A DNA stretch of 41,769 nt from Acidobacteriota bacterium (GCA_027021395.1 JALUUK010000408.1:1-41769), one strand, 5' to 3'; counted from the stretch's first letter, positions 24,281 through 34,444 are shown. Translations and numbers: made by a program. The notes: generated by a model not told the origin, from the sequence alone.

Positions 24281-25249
24281 TCACGTGATGTTCGACAGCA
24301 GATACCCGGCTTCGACGTAGAGCAGCTTCTCGTCTACGTCGTGGCGCACGCGGATCACGTCGCTCCGGATCGACTCCTCCCGGTACGACTCGATCACGCC
24401 ATTGGGCGAGCTACCGTCGCCAGCCCAATGGAAGGTGCGGCCCAAGCAGGGCTCCCGGAAGTCGTTCGTCCGGGCCACGCGGCAGACCAGGGCGTAACTA
24501 TCGGACCAGATCGAGGCCAGTGACGCACTCTGCCCTTCGTTGGCCGTGTTCTTGACGGCGTTCGCGACGATGATTTCGTCCAGGTCGAACGCCTGAGCCA
24601 GAGCCGCCTCCGTGATGGCACCAGCCCGTACGTCGACGAAACCTTGGTACTTCACGCGGTCGATGATCTGCGCGCAGTTGCGCAGGTGCCGAAACACCTT
24701 GCGGCTGATGACCAGGGCGTTGGGCCAGAGGCCCGAGTTGGACCAGACGGCGTTGACGGCGGTCTCGACGTCGTCCAGCGGCGTCGCGCTGGCGTGGGTG
24801 GACCACTTGGTGCCGACCGCGCTGGTCTTTCCGCTGAAGGTGCTGGTGCTGAACAGCAGGCTGGCGACCCGTTGCTCGGCGTTGCGCATCACCACGTCGA
24901 AGGCCCGGCGGGCCGCGATCAGCTCAGCGTCGAAATAGTTCGCATACATCGCGGCCTCGCGGTCGTCGACCGGTTCTTCGGCTCCGTACTCCTGACAGGC
25001 GAAGCTGTCGGTGGTGAACTTCCACTGACCGCGGCTATAGCCGGCCCCGGGGGCGCGCCGCACCTCGCGGTTCTGCAGCAACTGCTCAATCGGGATTTTG
25101 CCGAACACTCCGCTCTGGCTGGCGACTTCGACGACGGGGAAGACCCGGCTCGCGATGTAGCCGGCCCGCTGCATCTCCAGATCGAATTCTTCGAACGACT
25201 CGCTCAGATCAGGTCGGAGCGTTGCGAGAGACGAGGAAGGACTTGGCAT
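24281..25249 (-). CDS. major capsid protein (lambda gpE-like)
   Basis: RPDLSESFEEFDLEMQRAGYIASRVFPVVEVASQSGVFGKIPIEQLL...; located after decoration protein. Confidence 0.8.
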   Translation of the reverse strand: MPSPSSSLATLRPDLSESFEEFDLEMQRAGYIASRVFPVVEVASQSGVFGKIPIEQLLQNREVRRAPGAGYSRGQWKFTTDSFACQEYGAEEPVDDREAAMYANYFDAELIAARRAFDVVMRNAEQRVASLLFSTSTFSGKTSAVGTKWSTHASATPLDDVETAVNAVWSNSGLWPNALVISRKVFRHLRNCAQIIDRVKYQGFVDVRAGAITEAALAQAFDLDEIIVANAVKNTANEGQSASLASIWSDSYALVCRVARTNDFREPCLGRTFHWAGDGSSPNGVIESYREESIRSDVIRVRHDVDEKLLYVEAGYLLSNIT

Positions 25250-25306
25250 CAGTGATTCTCCTTTTTGAAACCTCAGCGATTACGCGTCGGATCGACCAAC
25301 CAGGGA

Positions 25307-25666
25307 TCAGGCGTAGATCGGCTGAATCTCGATGATGTCGCCGTCGGCGCTGGCGGCCTCCAGCGCGACGCCTCGGAAGTGCGAGCCGGCGGCTTTGGTC
25401 GCGCTGACCTTGCCGTTAGCGGCCGTGTAGACGTAGGCGCCCTGGCTGATCGCACCAGCGGCGATAACTTTTTGCGTGGGCGAGTTGAGCAGCCGGACGG
25501 GGATCACGTCGCCGTCGGCGAAAGCCTGCCGCTCGGCGACGCCGATGTCTGCATCGTAGATTCCCGCGACGGCCAGCTTTCCGCTGGTGATCTTCACACG
25601 GGCGTACTGGCTGATGGCCCCGCCCGCTTCGAACGTGACACAGAAGCTATCGTGAGTTTGGGACAT
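25307..25666 (-). CDS. capsid decoration protein (DUF2190-like)
   Basis: GGAISQYARVKITSGKLAVAGIYDADIGVAERQAFADGDVIPVRLLNSPTQKVIAAGAISQGAYVYTAANGKVS. Confidence 0.8.
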   Translation of the reverse strand: MSQTHDSFCVTFEAGGAISQYARVKITSGKLAVAGIYDADIGVAERQAFADGDVIPVRLLNSPTQKVIAAGAISQGAYVYTAANGKVSATKAAGSHFRGVALEAASADGDIIEIQPIYA

Positions 25667-25759
25667 GTCGCACTCCTTCAATTGGTGCAGGCTTTGGCGA
25701 TCTCGATGGTTCTCGGCGGCGTCGACCTCGGCCGGCGTCAGCCGGCCGGCCGCCGAGGC

Positions 25760-26221
25760 TCAGTTGGCGTTGGCTTCGGCGATCAAGGCCTCCCGAAGCT
25801 CGGGGTTCTCTCGGGCCACGAGCTGGACGGCTTTGAATCGGGGCAGCCCTTCGGCGACCTTCGCGCGGACCAGCTCGCGCCATTGGTCTCGGACCGATCC
25901 GGAGCCGGCGGCGATAGAATTGGGCGTGCCATCGGCCAGAGCTTCTGTCCCGGGCGAGGCGGTGGCTTTCAAAGTCTCCAGCTCGGCTCGGAGTTTCTCG
26001 GCTGCGGCGCGCGCTTCGTCGCGCTCCGCGCGAGCGGTCTGCAGATCCGTCTGGAGTTCTTCCAGCCGCAGAGCTTGCCAAGCCAGGAACTCTTCGCGAG
26101 CCTTTTCGACGCTCAGCCCTCGCTCGATCCACTCCAGCAAAAGTTGGCTGTCGGCGCCCGGGCACGCCCCTTTCAGCTCGTTCAGCGTCGCGGCCCGGGG
26201 TTCGTTTCGTTCGTCACTCAC
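25760..26221 (-). CDS. predicted nested in-frame scaffold protein (Nu3-like)
   Basis: Internal GGAGG-N7-GTG at 26221 in frame with the protease; 153-aa coiled-coil product. Confidence 0.5.
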   Translation of the reverse strand: MSDERNEPRAATLNELKGACPGADSQLLLEWIERGLSVEKAREEFLAWQALRLEELQTDLQTARAERDEARAAAEKLRAELETLKATASPGTEALADGTPNSIAAGSGSVRDQWRELVRAKVAEGLPRFKAVQLVARENPELREALIAEANAN

Positions 26222-27058
26222 CGTCGAACCTCCTCGATCAGATTGCGAGTCCACAAACCGTTGGAACGACGTCAGCACGGACTCGTAGGTGCCGACCTCG
26301 TCGATCAGTCCCAGCCGGCGGGCTTCGGCCGCCAGCCAGACGCGGCCGTCCGCCAAACGGTTCAATTGCTGCTCGGACACATTGCGTCCCCGGCGCACGG
26401 CCGCCAAGAAAAACTCGTTGTGTTCTTCGACCAAGCGCTGCCACTCCGCGAGCTGCTCGTCCGTGATCTCGGTGCCCGGCACCCCCGCGCCCTTGAAGCG
26501 GCCCGTCGTCAACAGGTGCACCTTGATGCCGGCGTCTTCAAACAGACCCGTCCAGTCCCAGACGACGGCATAAGTGCCGATCGAGCCGATCAGAGCCGGT
26601 TCGTTGGCCGCAATCCGATCGGCCTGGCTGGCGATCCAGTAGGCGGCGGAGGCCCCGAGGTCCTCGATGTAGGCCCAGACAGGCTTCCACTGTGCGGCGG
26701 CGGCGACGTCATCCGCGAGTTCCTTGGTCCCGTCGAACGCGCCACCGGGCGAGCTGATCCGCAGCAGAATGCCAGCGACCTGGTCGTCGGCGAGCGCTCG
26801 CCGCAGCCGGTCTCGCACGTCCACGGTCGACGTCCCGCGCCAGGGTTTCGCTTTTGCCAGCGGTCCTCGCAGTTCGAGGATCGCGATGGAGCCGGCACGC
26901 TCGAATGCGCCCGCACCGTCATCCTGCTGGGCCCGGTCGGACCAGAGGCGATCCCCTCTCAGACACGCCTCGATGGCCAACCGGGCCTGCTGCGGTGCGA
27001 CGGCCCAGACGGTTTCCGCCGCCCCGGCCGGTGCTTCAGTCCATCTCGTCTGCGGCAT
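25760..27058 (-). CDS. S49/SppA-like prohead protease with C-terminal scaffold
   Basis: ISSPGGAFDGTKELADDV, DLGASAAYWIASQADRIAANEPALIGSIGTY; coiled-coil C-terminus. Confidence 0.9.
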   Translation of the reverse strand: MPQTRWTEAPAGAAETVWAVAPQQARLAIEACLRGDRLWSDRAQQDDGAGAFERAGSIAILELRGPLAKAKPWRGTSTVDVRDRLRRALADDQVAGILLRISSPGGAFDGTKELADDVAAAAQWKPVWAYIEDLGASAAYWIASQADRIAANEPALIGSIGTYAVVWDWTGLFEDAGIKVHLLTTGRFKGAGVPGTEITDEQLAEWQRLVEEHNEFFLAAVRRGRNVSEQQLNRLADGRVWLAAEARRLGLIDEVGTYESVLTSFQRFVDSQSDRGGSTVSDERNEPRAATLNELKGACPGADSQLLLEWIERGLSVEKAREEFLAWQALRLEELQTDLQTARAERDEARAAAEKLRAELETLKATASPGTEALADGTPNSIAAGSGSVRDQWRELVRAKVAEGLPRFKAVQLVARENPELREALIAEANAN

Positions 27059-28619
27059 CGTTTACTCCGTTTGGGTTGGCTTCGTCGCCGGAAAGCGCCA
27101 ATCGGATTCCCTGCGCCGTGGGCGTCGGGATAAGGTCACGCCAATGGACATCGACGCCAAGCTCGTCGGACAACTGGCGTGCGGCTTCAGCCGCCAGCCG
27201 AATGGCAAACGCTCGGTCTTCGACGATCTCGCGCGCCAGAACGACCCAATCGGTGCCCCGCTTCGCGGCGAAGCGCCGGGGACTGGTCATACCGTTGGCC
27301 AGCTCCAGCAAGTTCGCCGTGGCGTCGTGCACCGGCTGGATGTACGGCCAACCGACGGGATTCCATCGGTGACGCATCAGGTCGGCGACGCTTTTCGTAC
27401 GCGCGAATGCCTGCAGCTCGGGATCATTCAGCAGCCATTGGCGGACTTTCCAGCGATAGACCTCGGCGTGGAACTGGCTGGCAAACCAAGACTGGATCTT
27501 GCCATACGTGGCGCGGGCTTGATCGATGACGTTGCGATAGCTGCTGAAGTTGGCCTCGCGCGCATCCAAGAGCAGCACGATCAGCGGCAGGTCCAGATTG
27601 ACGGCCAGGTAAGTCAGTAACAGGCGAACGTGCTCGAAGTACGGTTCGCTCGGGATGCTCGGTGAGAACCCGCTGAGCTTCTCGCCCGGCTCGCCTTGCA
27701 GGATCATTCCTGGATGCAGGCTGGTCTGAGTGAAGCCTGTGCCGTCCGCCCAGGTCGAGCTGGTCTGCTCGCCCAGTTCCGAGCCGTCGCTGCTGGCCAT
27801 CGAGCCCAATTCCCGTTCGCGGAAGAACGCCACACAGGCCGACACCTGGGCCTTGACGAGCATGGCGAAATCCAAGTCGTCGCGCATGCCCAGGACGGTC
27901 GTAACCGGTGCCAGGGCCGTGATGCCGCGTGTCTGGCTGAATCGCTCGGGATTGTAGACGTGAAAGACCAGGCGATTGCCATCGGCGTCGACAGCCGGGA
28001 CGCGGCGGACGTCGGCGACGCGCACCTGCTCGTTCGGGTCGACCGGTTCCCGCGTGAAGGTGTACGCGACGGGCCGGGCTCGGTTATCAAGAATCACGCC
28101 GCAGACGCCGCGATCGCGACGGGCGCGGTCGGGCGTGCGGCAGCGGTGGGCTTCGAGCGTCTGCAAGGTTCCGTCCCGTAACGGCAAGGCGAAAAAGTCG
28201 CCGTCGATGACGACCCGGGCCAGGCCCAGATCGGCCATCTGCTCGAAGGTCAGTTTGCCGGCCGCGTGGCAAACGCTCGGCTGCGAAGACCACTCCTGCC
28301 ATCGCGAGCGCAGATGCTCGTCGACTTCCGGGTCCCCGGTGTCGGGATCGAGCTGCATCCCGCCCACGTTCACGTTGCACACGAGCCGGCGGACTGCCTG
28401 ACGGATCAGAGGTTCGTTCCGCTCGAAGTGCCGCGCCAGCTCGACCATGGTCAGGAACCAACGCTGGTTCCGAATGTGGTAATCCGCGCTCGCGCCGTTC
28501 ACAGGAAGAGAGACCTGCCGCAAGAAGCGGTTGGACCGGTAGCGAGCGGCGTCATATTCCGCCCGGACTTCGGCCATTTGGCGGCAGATGGACGGTGGTC
28601 GTGGTCGTCGGTCAGGCAT
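27036..28619 (-). CDS. portal protein (lambda type)
   Basis: RSNRFLRQVSLPVNGASADYHIRNQRWFLTMVELARHFERNEPLIRQAVRRLV...HVYNPERFSQTRGITALAPV. Confidence 0.85.
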   Translation of the reverse strand: MPDRRPRPPSICRQMAEVRAEYDAARYRSNRFLRQVSLPVNGASADYHIRNQRWFLTMVELARHFERNEPLIRQAVRRLVCNVNVGGMQLDPDTGDPEVDEHLRSRWQEWSSQPSVCHAAGKLTFEQMADLGLARVVIDGDFFALPLRDGTLQTLEAHRCRTPDRARRDRGVCGVILDNRARPVAYTFTREPVDPNEQVRVADVRRVPAVDADGNRLVFHVYNPERFSQTRGITALAPVTTVLGMRDDLDFAMLVKAQVSACVAFFRERELGSMASSDGSELGEQTSSTWADGTGFTQTSLHPGMILQGEPGEKLSGFSPSIPSEPYFEHVRLLLTYLAVNLDLPLIVLLLDAREANFSSYRNVIDQARATYGKIQSWFASQFHAEVYRWKVRQWLLNDPELQAFARTKSVADLMRHRWNPVGWPYIQPVHDATANLLELANGMTSPRRFAAKRGTDWVVLAREIVEDRAFAIRLAAEAARQLSDELGVDVHWRDLIPTPTAQGIRLALSGDEANPNGVNDAADEMD

Positions 28620-28918
28620 CAGTCGCGAAACGTCTGAAAGGAGGCATGGATGACACGGCGCGAGCGCGACGCGGCGGTCGTATCGTGATTGCGGAGCCAT
28701 TCTTTGGCGGCCAAAAGCTCCTTGCGGATCAGGTCGGGGCTGAGAGCGACCTGATTTCCCCCCTTGCCGGTCAAACGAGGCATCATGCGCAGCAATAGCC
28801 GGCAGGCGGTGATGAAGACCTTCGCCTTCGCCGGCGAGTTGTCCTCCTCGTAGGAGGCATTGTCGGCGTAGGCCGCTTCGATGTCCGCCAAACTGCTCTG
28901 AGAATTCAGCGTGGCCAT
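28619..28918 (-). CDS. gpW-position head-tail joining protein
   Basis: Small protein between terminase and portal; TGATG coupling to portal. Confidence 0.45.
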   Translation of the reverse strand: MATLNSQSSLADIEAAYADNASYEEDNSPAKAKVFITACRLLLRMMPRLTGKGGNQVALSPDLIRKELLAAKEWLRNHDTTAASRSRRVIHASFQTFRD

Positions 28919-29020
28919 ACCGTTAAGTTCGGGTCAGCCCCGACTGCGCGCGAAGGGCAGTTCAGGCGAACCGAACGCGGTTTTGTCGGATCGCTCGGGC
29001 GCGACCGGACGGCTCGGGCG

Positions 29021-29305
29021 CTAGATCCGGCGGCTGACTTGCTCGAAAATCCACCGCACGACATCGTTCGCATGCACAACGGGCCGACCGTCCGCAAAGG
29101 CGGCGCCGGAAGCGAGCAGACCTGCGTAGACCCGCCGAAAGGCGTCCAAGGAGGGGCCGTTGTCGATCTTCAGGTCGATTCGACCGAGCGACTGCGCCAC
29201 GTACGTCCGCTGCTCCGGCTCCGCGACCGGCAAGGCCAGCTCCACCTCGCTGTTGCGGACGGCTCCGCCGGTCGACGTCTTCTTGGATTGCGTCTTTTTC
29301 GCCAT
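29021..29305 (-). CDS. small hypothetical protein
   Basis: MAKKTQSKKTSTGGAVRNSEVELALPVAEPEQRTYVAQSLGRIDLKIDNG. Confidence 0.5.
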   Translation of the reverse strand: MAKKTQSKKTSTGGAVRNSEVELALPVAEPEQRTYVAQSLGRIDLKIDNGPSLDAFRRVYAGLLASGAAFADGRPVVHANDVVRWIFEQVSRRI

Positions 29306-29313
29306 CACTGCTC

Positions 29314-31287
29314 CTATCGATCCGTAGCCAAAAAAGGCCGACCATCTGGGGTCGTGAGCGTGCGAGGAACCACCCGCTGGCGGCGTCTGCGTGGGACCGG
29401 CTTACGCGACATCTCGCGGTTCCAATCCCGGCCGTTGTTCTTGTAGTGCCAGGCCATCACGACTGCATAGCGCAAGGCGTCGCGAAACTCGTTGTCCCCC
29501 CGCTTCCGCCAGTGACCGTTTTCGTCCAAATAGTCGTTGCAGAGCTGCTGCGCGAAGTCGATGCCCGTGACCGGCTGGCCGTGAAAGACTTCGGCCGGCA
29601 CGCTGAACCAATCCCGATCCGTGCGCTTCACCAGGCCGGTGATGCGGTCCTCGATCCATTGCTGCGTGCGCGTCGTGTTGGGCTCGATCAGGTCGTACTG
29701 GCCGATCTTGATCCGGGCTGCCACGAGCTTCGGCGGCACCCCGACCCGCTGCATCGCCGGCCGGTACATCTCAATAAAGTTCCCGGCAAAGAAAGGCCGG
29801 CTTGGGTCCGTCGAGGAGCCTTTCACGGGCCAACAATTGGGCAACTCACGGCAGAACGAATAAACCGCTTCGGTGAAGGCGCCCGAGTCGATTCCGATCC
29901 GGACCGGCCGCAGCGCAGGACCGCCATCCGCATGGGGGTACTCCCAGCGGGCGCAGGTGCGCCGCATCTCGTCCTTGCTCCACGCGATTCCGTAGTCGAC
30001 CAGTTGGGACCGAGCGTACTGTCCCCAGGCGATGACCACCCAGTAGAAGATCAGCTCCTCGCCGATCCGGCCCACGTCCGCCCCGACTGTCAGGAACCGC
30101 GACCACTCCGGACAGACTCCCAGCGGTTCATCCACGGCCAGGCGTTCCGCCAACTCGTGAGGCTCGACCGACCGCGGCGCTGGGTCCCACGGCTCGGCGA
30201 GCGTACCGGTGACGAACTCGCGCAACGAGTCGGCGTTGGCCTTGGCCGCGAGAAACTCCGCGACCAATGCGCCCCAGCCGGGGATGACCAAACTGTATAG
30301 CGACGAAATCCCGTCAAAGACGACGATGTCCGGACCGATTTTCGGCCGCCCCAGCACGCGCCCCGTCTTGGCCAACCGCTGGCCTTCCGCGATCCACTTG
30401 CCGGCACGGATCATGCCCGGACGATCCGCATCTGTGATCTTGCAGCCGCTCTGACAGCGATAATAGGCCGTGGCAACGGCTTCTGTAGCGCCGGCCTTGT
30501 CGTCCCACTTCACGCCCGGGCCTTTACCGCGATCGCCCCAAACCAGGCGCTGGTATTTCCCGCAGTGCGGACATCGCACGAAGAAATACCGCCGCTGCGC
30601 GGCTGCCGAGTCGGCGAAGCTGCTGATCGCGCAATCGCCGACTGCTTCCGGCTTGCCCTCCAGGATGTACTTGCTGTCATACGGAAACAGCCTTCCTCGC
30701 TGCAGGAATCGCCGGATCGCGTTCGGCGACCAAAGCCCGGCTTCGTTGACGACCCCGTAGCAGGCCGGATACCCCGCCAGACTGGCGCGGCTGCCAGCGT
30801 ACGCCTTGCGAATCAACCCTGTCTCCAGGCGGACGCCTAGTTTCAGGTTCTGGCGGTGCGGCGGCAAAAGGATCGGCTGGCCGGCTCGCAGCCGATGCGC
30901 CATCGGGATCACCAAGTTCTGCACCAGATCATCGACCGAGGCTTCGTCCGCCGACGCGACCGCACAAGGCCGCCCCGTCGTGACCGCCCAATACAGTAGA
31001 CAGGCGACGGCGGTCAGAGTCTTCGCCGACCGAGTCGCCCAGCGTAGCACGATTACGCGCACCATGGGATCGTCCACGGCCTCCAACACCCCGCGCACAT
31101 GAGGGAACATCGCAGCATCGAACGGCCCCGGCGTCTCGCACACGTCCGGGATAACGACATGCGCGGGAACCCACTCGGCGCACAGCACCCTTGGCGGCGG
31201 TCGCCATACCCGCCAACTGGCACGCAGCAGCTCGTTTGTCGCGACCCTCCTCTGCTGCTCACGAGACACTATCCTTCGTCTGGCCAC
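29314..31287 (-). CDS. terminase large subunit (gpA family)
   Basis: VIVLRWATRSAKTLTAVACLLYW, GSRASLAGYPACYGVVNEAGLW, FVRCPHCGKYQRLVWGD. Confidence 0.93.
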   Translation of the reverse strand: MARRRIVSREQQRRVATNELLRASWRVWRPPPRVLCAEWVPAHVVIPDVCETPGPFDAAMFPHVRGVLEAVDDPMVRVIVLRWATRSAKTLTAVACLLYWAVTTGRPCAVASADEASVDDLVQNLVIPMAHRLRAGQPILLPPHRQNLKLGVRLETGLIRKAYAGSRASLAGYPACYGVVNEAGLWSPNAIRRFLQRGRLFPYDSKYILEGKPEAVGDCAISSFADSAAAQRRYFFVRCPHCGKYQRLVWGDRGKGPGVKWDDKAGATEAVATAYYRCQSGCKITDADRPGMIRAGKWIAEGQRLAKTGRVLGRPKIGPDIVVFDGISSLYSLVIPGWGALVAEFLAAKANADSLREFVTGTLAEPWDPAPRSVEPHELAERLAVDEPLGVCPEWSRFLTVGADVGRIGEELIFYWVVIAWGQYARSQLVDYGIAWSKDEMRRTCARWEYPHADGGPALRPVRIGIDSGAFTEAVYSFCRELPNCWPVKGSSTDPSRPFFAGNFIEMYRPAMQRVGVPPKLVAARIKIGQYDLIEPNTTRTQQWIEDRITGLVKRTDRDWFSVPAEVFHGQPVTGIDFAQQLCNDYLDENGHWRKRGDNEFRDALRYAVVMAWHYKNNGRDWNREMSRKPVPRRRRQRVVPRTLTTPDGRPFLATDR

Positions 31288-31780
31288 CGTCGGTCAGCGC
31301 ACTTTCCACCAGGCTGGCAAACTCGTCGAGAATCCTCGCCACTCGCTCCTCGGCCGCCGCAAGGAACTCTTGTCGCTGCTTGCGGGGCACCAGTGCGGCG
31401 AGTTCACGCGGCACCCGCCGCATCAGACCATCGCGAGCAACGGCAATTGCCCCTGTGATCGCGTCGAGCACGACGTCGCGATCCACCAACCGTCCACGCG
31501 CTACTTGTTCTTCTCGCTCCTTTCGACGCGCGTCCGCCAGCTTGATCCGCGCTTCACTGATCGCTTTCAGCCTTGCCGCTCGCTCTAGGTTCGGATCCCC
31601 CCTTCCACTTTTGAAGAGCCGCTTAAACTCCAGCAGATCCGGGATCGGATACCCGCGTGAGCAATCGGGAAAGGCCGGATGGCGGCTCCAATTGGTGATA
31701 GTTCTGACGCTGACACCGAGGCGTGCAGCCGCTTCAGCCTTGGTTCGGGCGACGTCGACCTTCTGCCCGCGCTTGGCCAT
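31259..31780 (-). CDS. terminase small subunit-like HTH protein
   Basis: TKAEAAARLGVSVRTITNWSRHPAFPDCSRGYPIPDLLEFKRLF; directly upstream of and overlapping TerL. Confidence 0.8.
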   Translation of the reverse strand: MAKRGQKVDVARTKAEAAARLGVSVRTITNWSRHPAFPDCSRGYPIPDLLEFKRLFKSGRGDPNLERAARLKAISEARIKLADARRKEREEQVARGRLVDRDVVLDAITGAIAVARDGLMRRVPRELAALVPRKQRQEFLAAAEERVARILDEFASLVESALTDGGQTKDSVS

Positions 31781-31842
31781 GGGAAGGTAGGCACCTCCGT
31801 GAGCTCGTATCCGACACAAAAACCGCAACCAACCGACTGCGC

Positions 31843-32292
31843 CTAGCCCCCCCTCCCAGCCGAAGGACCCGCCCCCGTCGCAGTGAAGCGCACCGCTCCT
31901 CTGCGCTCTCGCGGCTCGGGCACCCGAACCTGCATCAGCCGCGCAGCCAGGGCAAGACAGTCCGCCGGAGGATTCGGGTCACGTTTCGTTTTCGAGACGT
32001 CGGCGATTAGTGCCTCAACCACATTCTCGCGTTTCGTCTTCGGAAGTGCCTCGATCAGTGCGCCGACCAGTCGATCGGTAGCAACGGAACGATTCACCGT
32101 GATCTGCTCGTCGACACCGACTTGAAGAACCCCTTCTGCGCGGTCGACGAACTGTTTTCCTTGGCATTCCGCGCGTAGCTCAAGCTTGAGCGGCACAGAA
32201 ATTCCGCGAGGCAGCCTGTCCGCGTCGAACAATTTCTTGTAGCGATTTTGGGCGGCTGCGATGGCGATTGCCGCGACCTGTTCTTGTCTCAT
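31843..32292 (-). CDS. hypothetical phage protein
   Basis: MRQEQVAAIAIAAAQNRYKKLFDADRLPRGISVPLKLELRAE. Confidence 0.5.
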   Translation of the reverse strand: MRQEQVAAIAIAAAQNRYKKLFDADRLPRGISVPLKLELRAECQGKQFVDRAEGVLQVGVDEQITVNRSVATDRLVGALIEALPKTKRENVVEALIADVSKTKRDPNPPADCLALAARLMQVRVPEPRERRGAVRFTATGAGPSAGRGG

Positions 32293-32924
32293 GTGCTTCC
32301 TTTCAATCGATTTGCTTCGGCGAATACCACGCGATGAAAGTCGGGCGCGCTGTCCATTTCCCAGTGCTCTAGGTCGAGCTCAAAGACGCCATTGATTCGT
32401 GTGTTGGCCCCCGACACGACCCTCTGCCCCCCGGGAAAGAAAAACGGGGGCGTCGGCCGGAACCGCGGATGCCGCTGGCGGAATACGGTCAGACGCAGGA
32501 CGGAATCAGGCACGACGAGCCGGCTCCACGGTAAAAGGGCGCGCAGCCATCCAAGCCGACCGTGCCGGGCAACAGGATCGCACAACGTGAGCTGGTCAAC
32601 ACAGATCCCCTGCCTGGCCAAACGCGAGCATACTTGTACCGCCGTTGCGCCGCCCCAGGAGAAGCCGACGATCATCACGCGGAGACGTCGCAGAAGAAGA
32701 TCTTCGCATTCGGCGTCCAGCTCTGAAATCATGCGAGCGATCTCATCAGCGCCGATGTACCAGGGGTAGTAGTCGATCAAGAAATCGGGTCCCGCAATCG
32801 ATCGATAGAGACGGTCGCGGAGCTGCAGTATGCCGTTCTGGGGGCTGCCGACCCGCTGCAGAAAGCCGGCAAAAAGAATCACGACATACCGATACGCGCT
32901 GACGGATACTGCGGTTGCCACCAT
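32289..32924 (-). CDS. alpha/beta-hydrolase-like protein
   Basis: VMIVGFSWGGATAVQVCSRLA (GxSxG elbow), LTLCDPVAR, DFHRVVF. Confidence 0.7.
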   Translation of the reverse strand: MVATAVSVSAYRYVVILFAGFLQRVGSPQNGILQLRDRLYRSIAGPDFLIDYYPWYIGADEIARMISELDAECEDLLLRRLRVMIVGFSWGGATAVQVCSRLARQGICVDQLTLCDPVARHGRLGWLRALLPWSRLVVPDSVLRLTVFRQRHPRFRPTPPFFFPGGQRVVSGANTRINGVFELDLEHWEMDSAPDFHRVVFAEANRLKGST

Positions 32925-33094
32925 GCGCCCGATCAGTAAGATACCTAGGAGACCCGCCCCCCTCTTGTTTTTGACGCGGCGGTGGCGACCGATGCGAAAA
33001 ACGAGCCTGCGTCAGACGCCACCGGACCCGCCTCGTGCGATTGGACACCGCGAGTGTCGGGTCTGAACCAAGGGCGAGTCAAGAAGGGAATTGG

Positions 33095-33319
33095 ATGCCA
33101 GTACCGACTAGGCTCAAAGCGACGGTGATCTTCCGCGATCTGCGGGAACGAGCGCTTTTCGAGCAGCACGCGAGCGCGACGGGGCAGAGCTTGAACGATG
33201 TGCTGCGAGAGGGATGGCAGTACGAGGGCAACTTTATCCGCTTCCTACGCCGCCGCTACGGTCGCCGTGTCGCGGGCCTCTTCGCCGACGATCGTCGCCG
33301 CCGCGACTGCGAGCGCTGA
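33095..33319 (+). CDS. small basic hypothetical protein
   Basis: SD aagaagggaa; MPVPTRLKATVIFRDLRERALFEQHASATGQSLNDVLREG. Confidence 0.45.
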   Translation: MPVPTRLKATVIFRDLRERALFEQHASATGQSLNDVLREGWQYEGNFIRFLRRRYGRRVAGLFADDRRRRDCER

Positions 33320-33354
33320 GCGTTATCTTTGAGGACAGCAGCGACTGCTGTACC

Positions 33355-34011
33355 TCACGGCTGGTTGGTCTGGTCAGCAGGCGCTGCTGAACTCGGTTCT
33401 CCCTTCGGCATTACCATTTGCGTCGGCCGAAAGCTTTCGTCCATGGGTGCATCCAGTTCGCCGTCAACCGTAGTTTTTGGCTCGGCAGCCGATTCGCTGG
33501 GCCACGGCGTGCTGGCAGGCGAAGAGAATTGCTGCGGGACAATTGCCGCGTCATTGTTGTGAACCGGCACCCATCTTTCTTCTAATCCTCCTGCCGTCAG
33601 GAATCCTACAAGCGCACCGAGCGCAAGAAGACCAGACTTTTGCACGAAGTCCCAAAGCTCCTTGGCTTCCTTGCCTCCCCGGCTGAGTGCTCGGTGCCAT
33701 TCCCATATGACCACGACAACTACAAGCAGCGCCACAGCGCCCAGCGACGCAAGAACAACACATCTGGCTTTGGACTCGAGAGTCAACTCTCTTCTGTAAG
33801 TCTCGGTCACGGTTTGCGACGACGTCAATTGCACCGGCTCCCAACTCTCTTGACCGGTCCGGGGGTCGATCCTTTTGATGAGGCGATAGCGCGCATCTGG
33901 AAGCCTCGTTGTCACTGTGATCTCTTCCGGCATCATCAACGCTACCGCGTAAACAACAATCCCGATTGCACTCACAATCCCTAACAGCCCGAACCCCACC
34001 ACTCGCCACAT
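33355..34011 (-). CDS. multi-TM membrane protein
   Basis: Three hydrophobic segments: IGIVVYAVALMM, LASLGAVALLVVVVVIW, SGLLALGALVGFLTAG. Confidence 0.55.
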   Translation of the reverse strand: MWRVVGFGLLGIVSAIGIVVYAVALMMPEEITVTTRLPDARYRLIKRIDPRTGQESWEPVQLTSSQTVTETYRRELTLESKARCVVLASLGAVALLVVVVVIWEWHRALSRGGKEAKELWDFVQKSGLLALGALVGFLTAGGLEERWVPVHNNDAAIVPQQFSSPASTPWPSESAAEPKTTVDGELDAPMDESFRPTQMVMPKGEPSSAAPADQTNQP

Positions 34012-34046
34012 AGCTTGTTCCCTTCGCTTGTCCGCACACTACGAAG

Positions 34047-34331
34047 TTAGCTCCCCCGTCGAGGACTACCTTTCATCAGCCGCGCCCCCGTCGAACGGCG
34101 CGAATCCGCCGGTTCTGGTTCAACTGTCGCGGGCTGTGTCTCAATCAACTGGTCCAGCCGATCGCGGATCGCCGCTAGGTATCCAATGACCTCGCCGGCG
34201 GCCAGAAATACGATCCCGCCGAGCGCTAGCGTCGGGATCTCAAGCGATAAGGCCAAAAAGAAAAAAAGCACGGCGAAGACGAACGCCGGCCATGCCTCCC
34301 CCAGATTGAACTTCCGCCGTCTCGCGGCCAT
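34047..34331 (-). CDS. small membrane protein (two TM, holin-like topology)
   Basis: AWPAFVFAVLFFFLALSLEIPTLALGGIVFLAAGEVIGYLAAI then polar tail. Confidence 0.5.
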   Translation of the reverse strand: MAARRRKFNLGEAWPAFVFAVLFFFLALSLEIPTLALGGIVFLAAGEVIGYLAAIRDRLDQLIETQPATVEPEPADSRRSTGARLMKGSPRRGS

Positions 34332-34444
34332 CGAAATCCCCCTTCTGCTCCGTCGTCCCGAGCCATAGATTTCCCGACCAAACTGCCTGCCCACAACCGT
34401 ACCGAGGTACCGCCCGCTTGTCTAGCGCACCTTAGAACGCAGCA

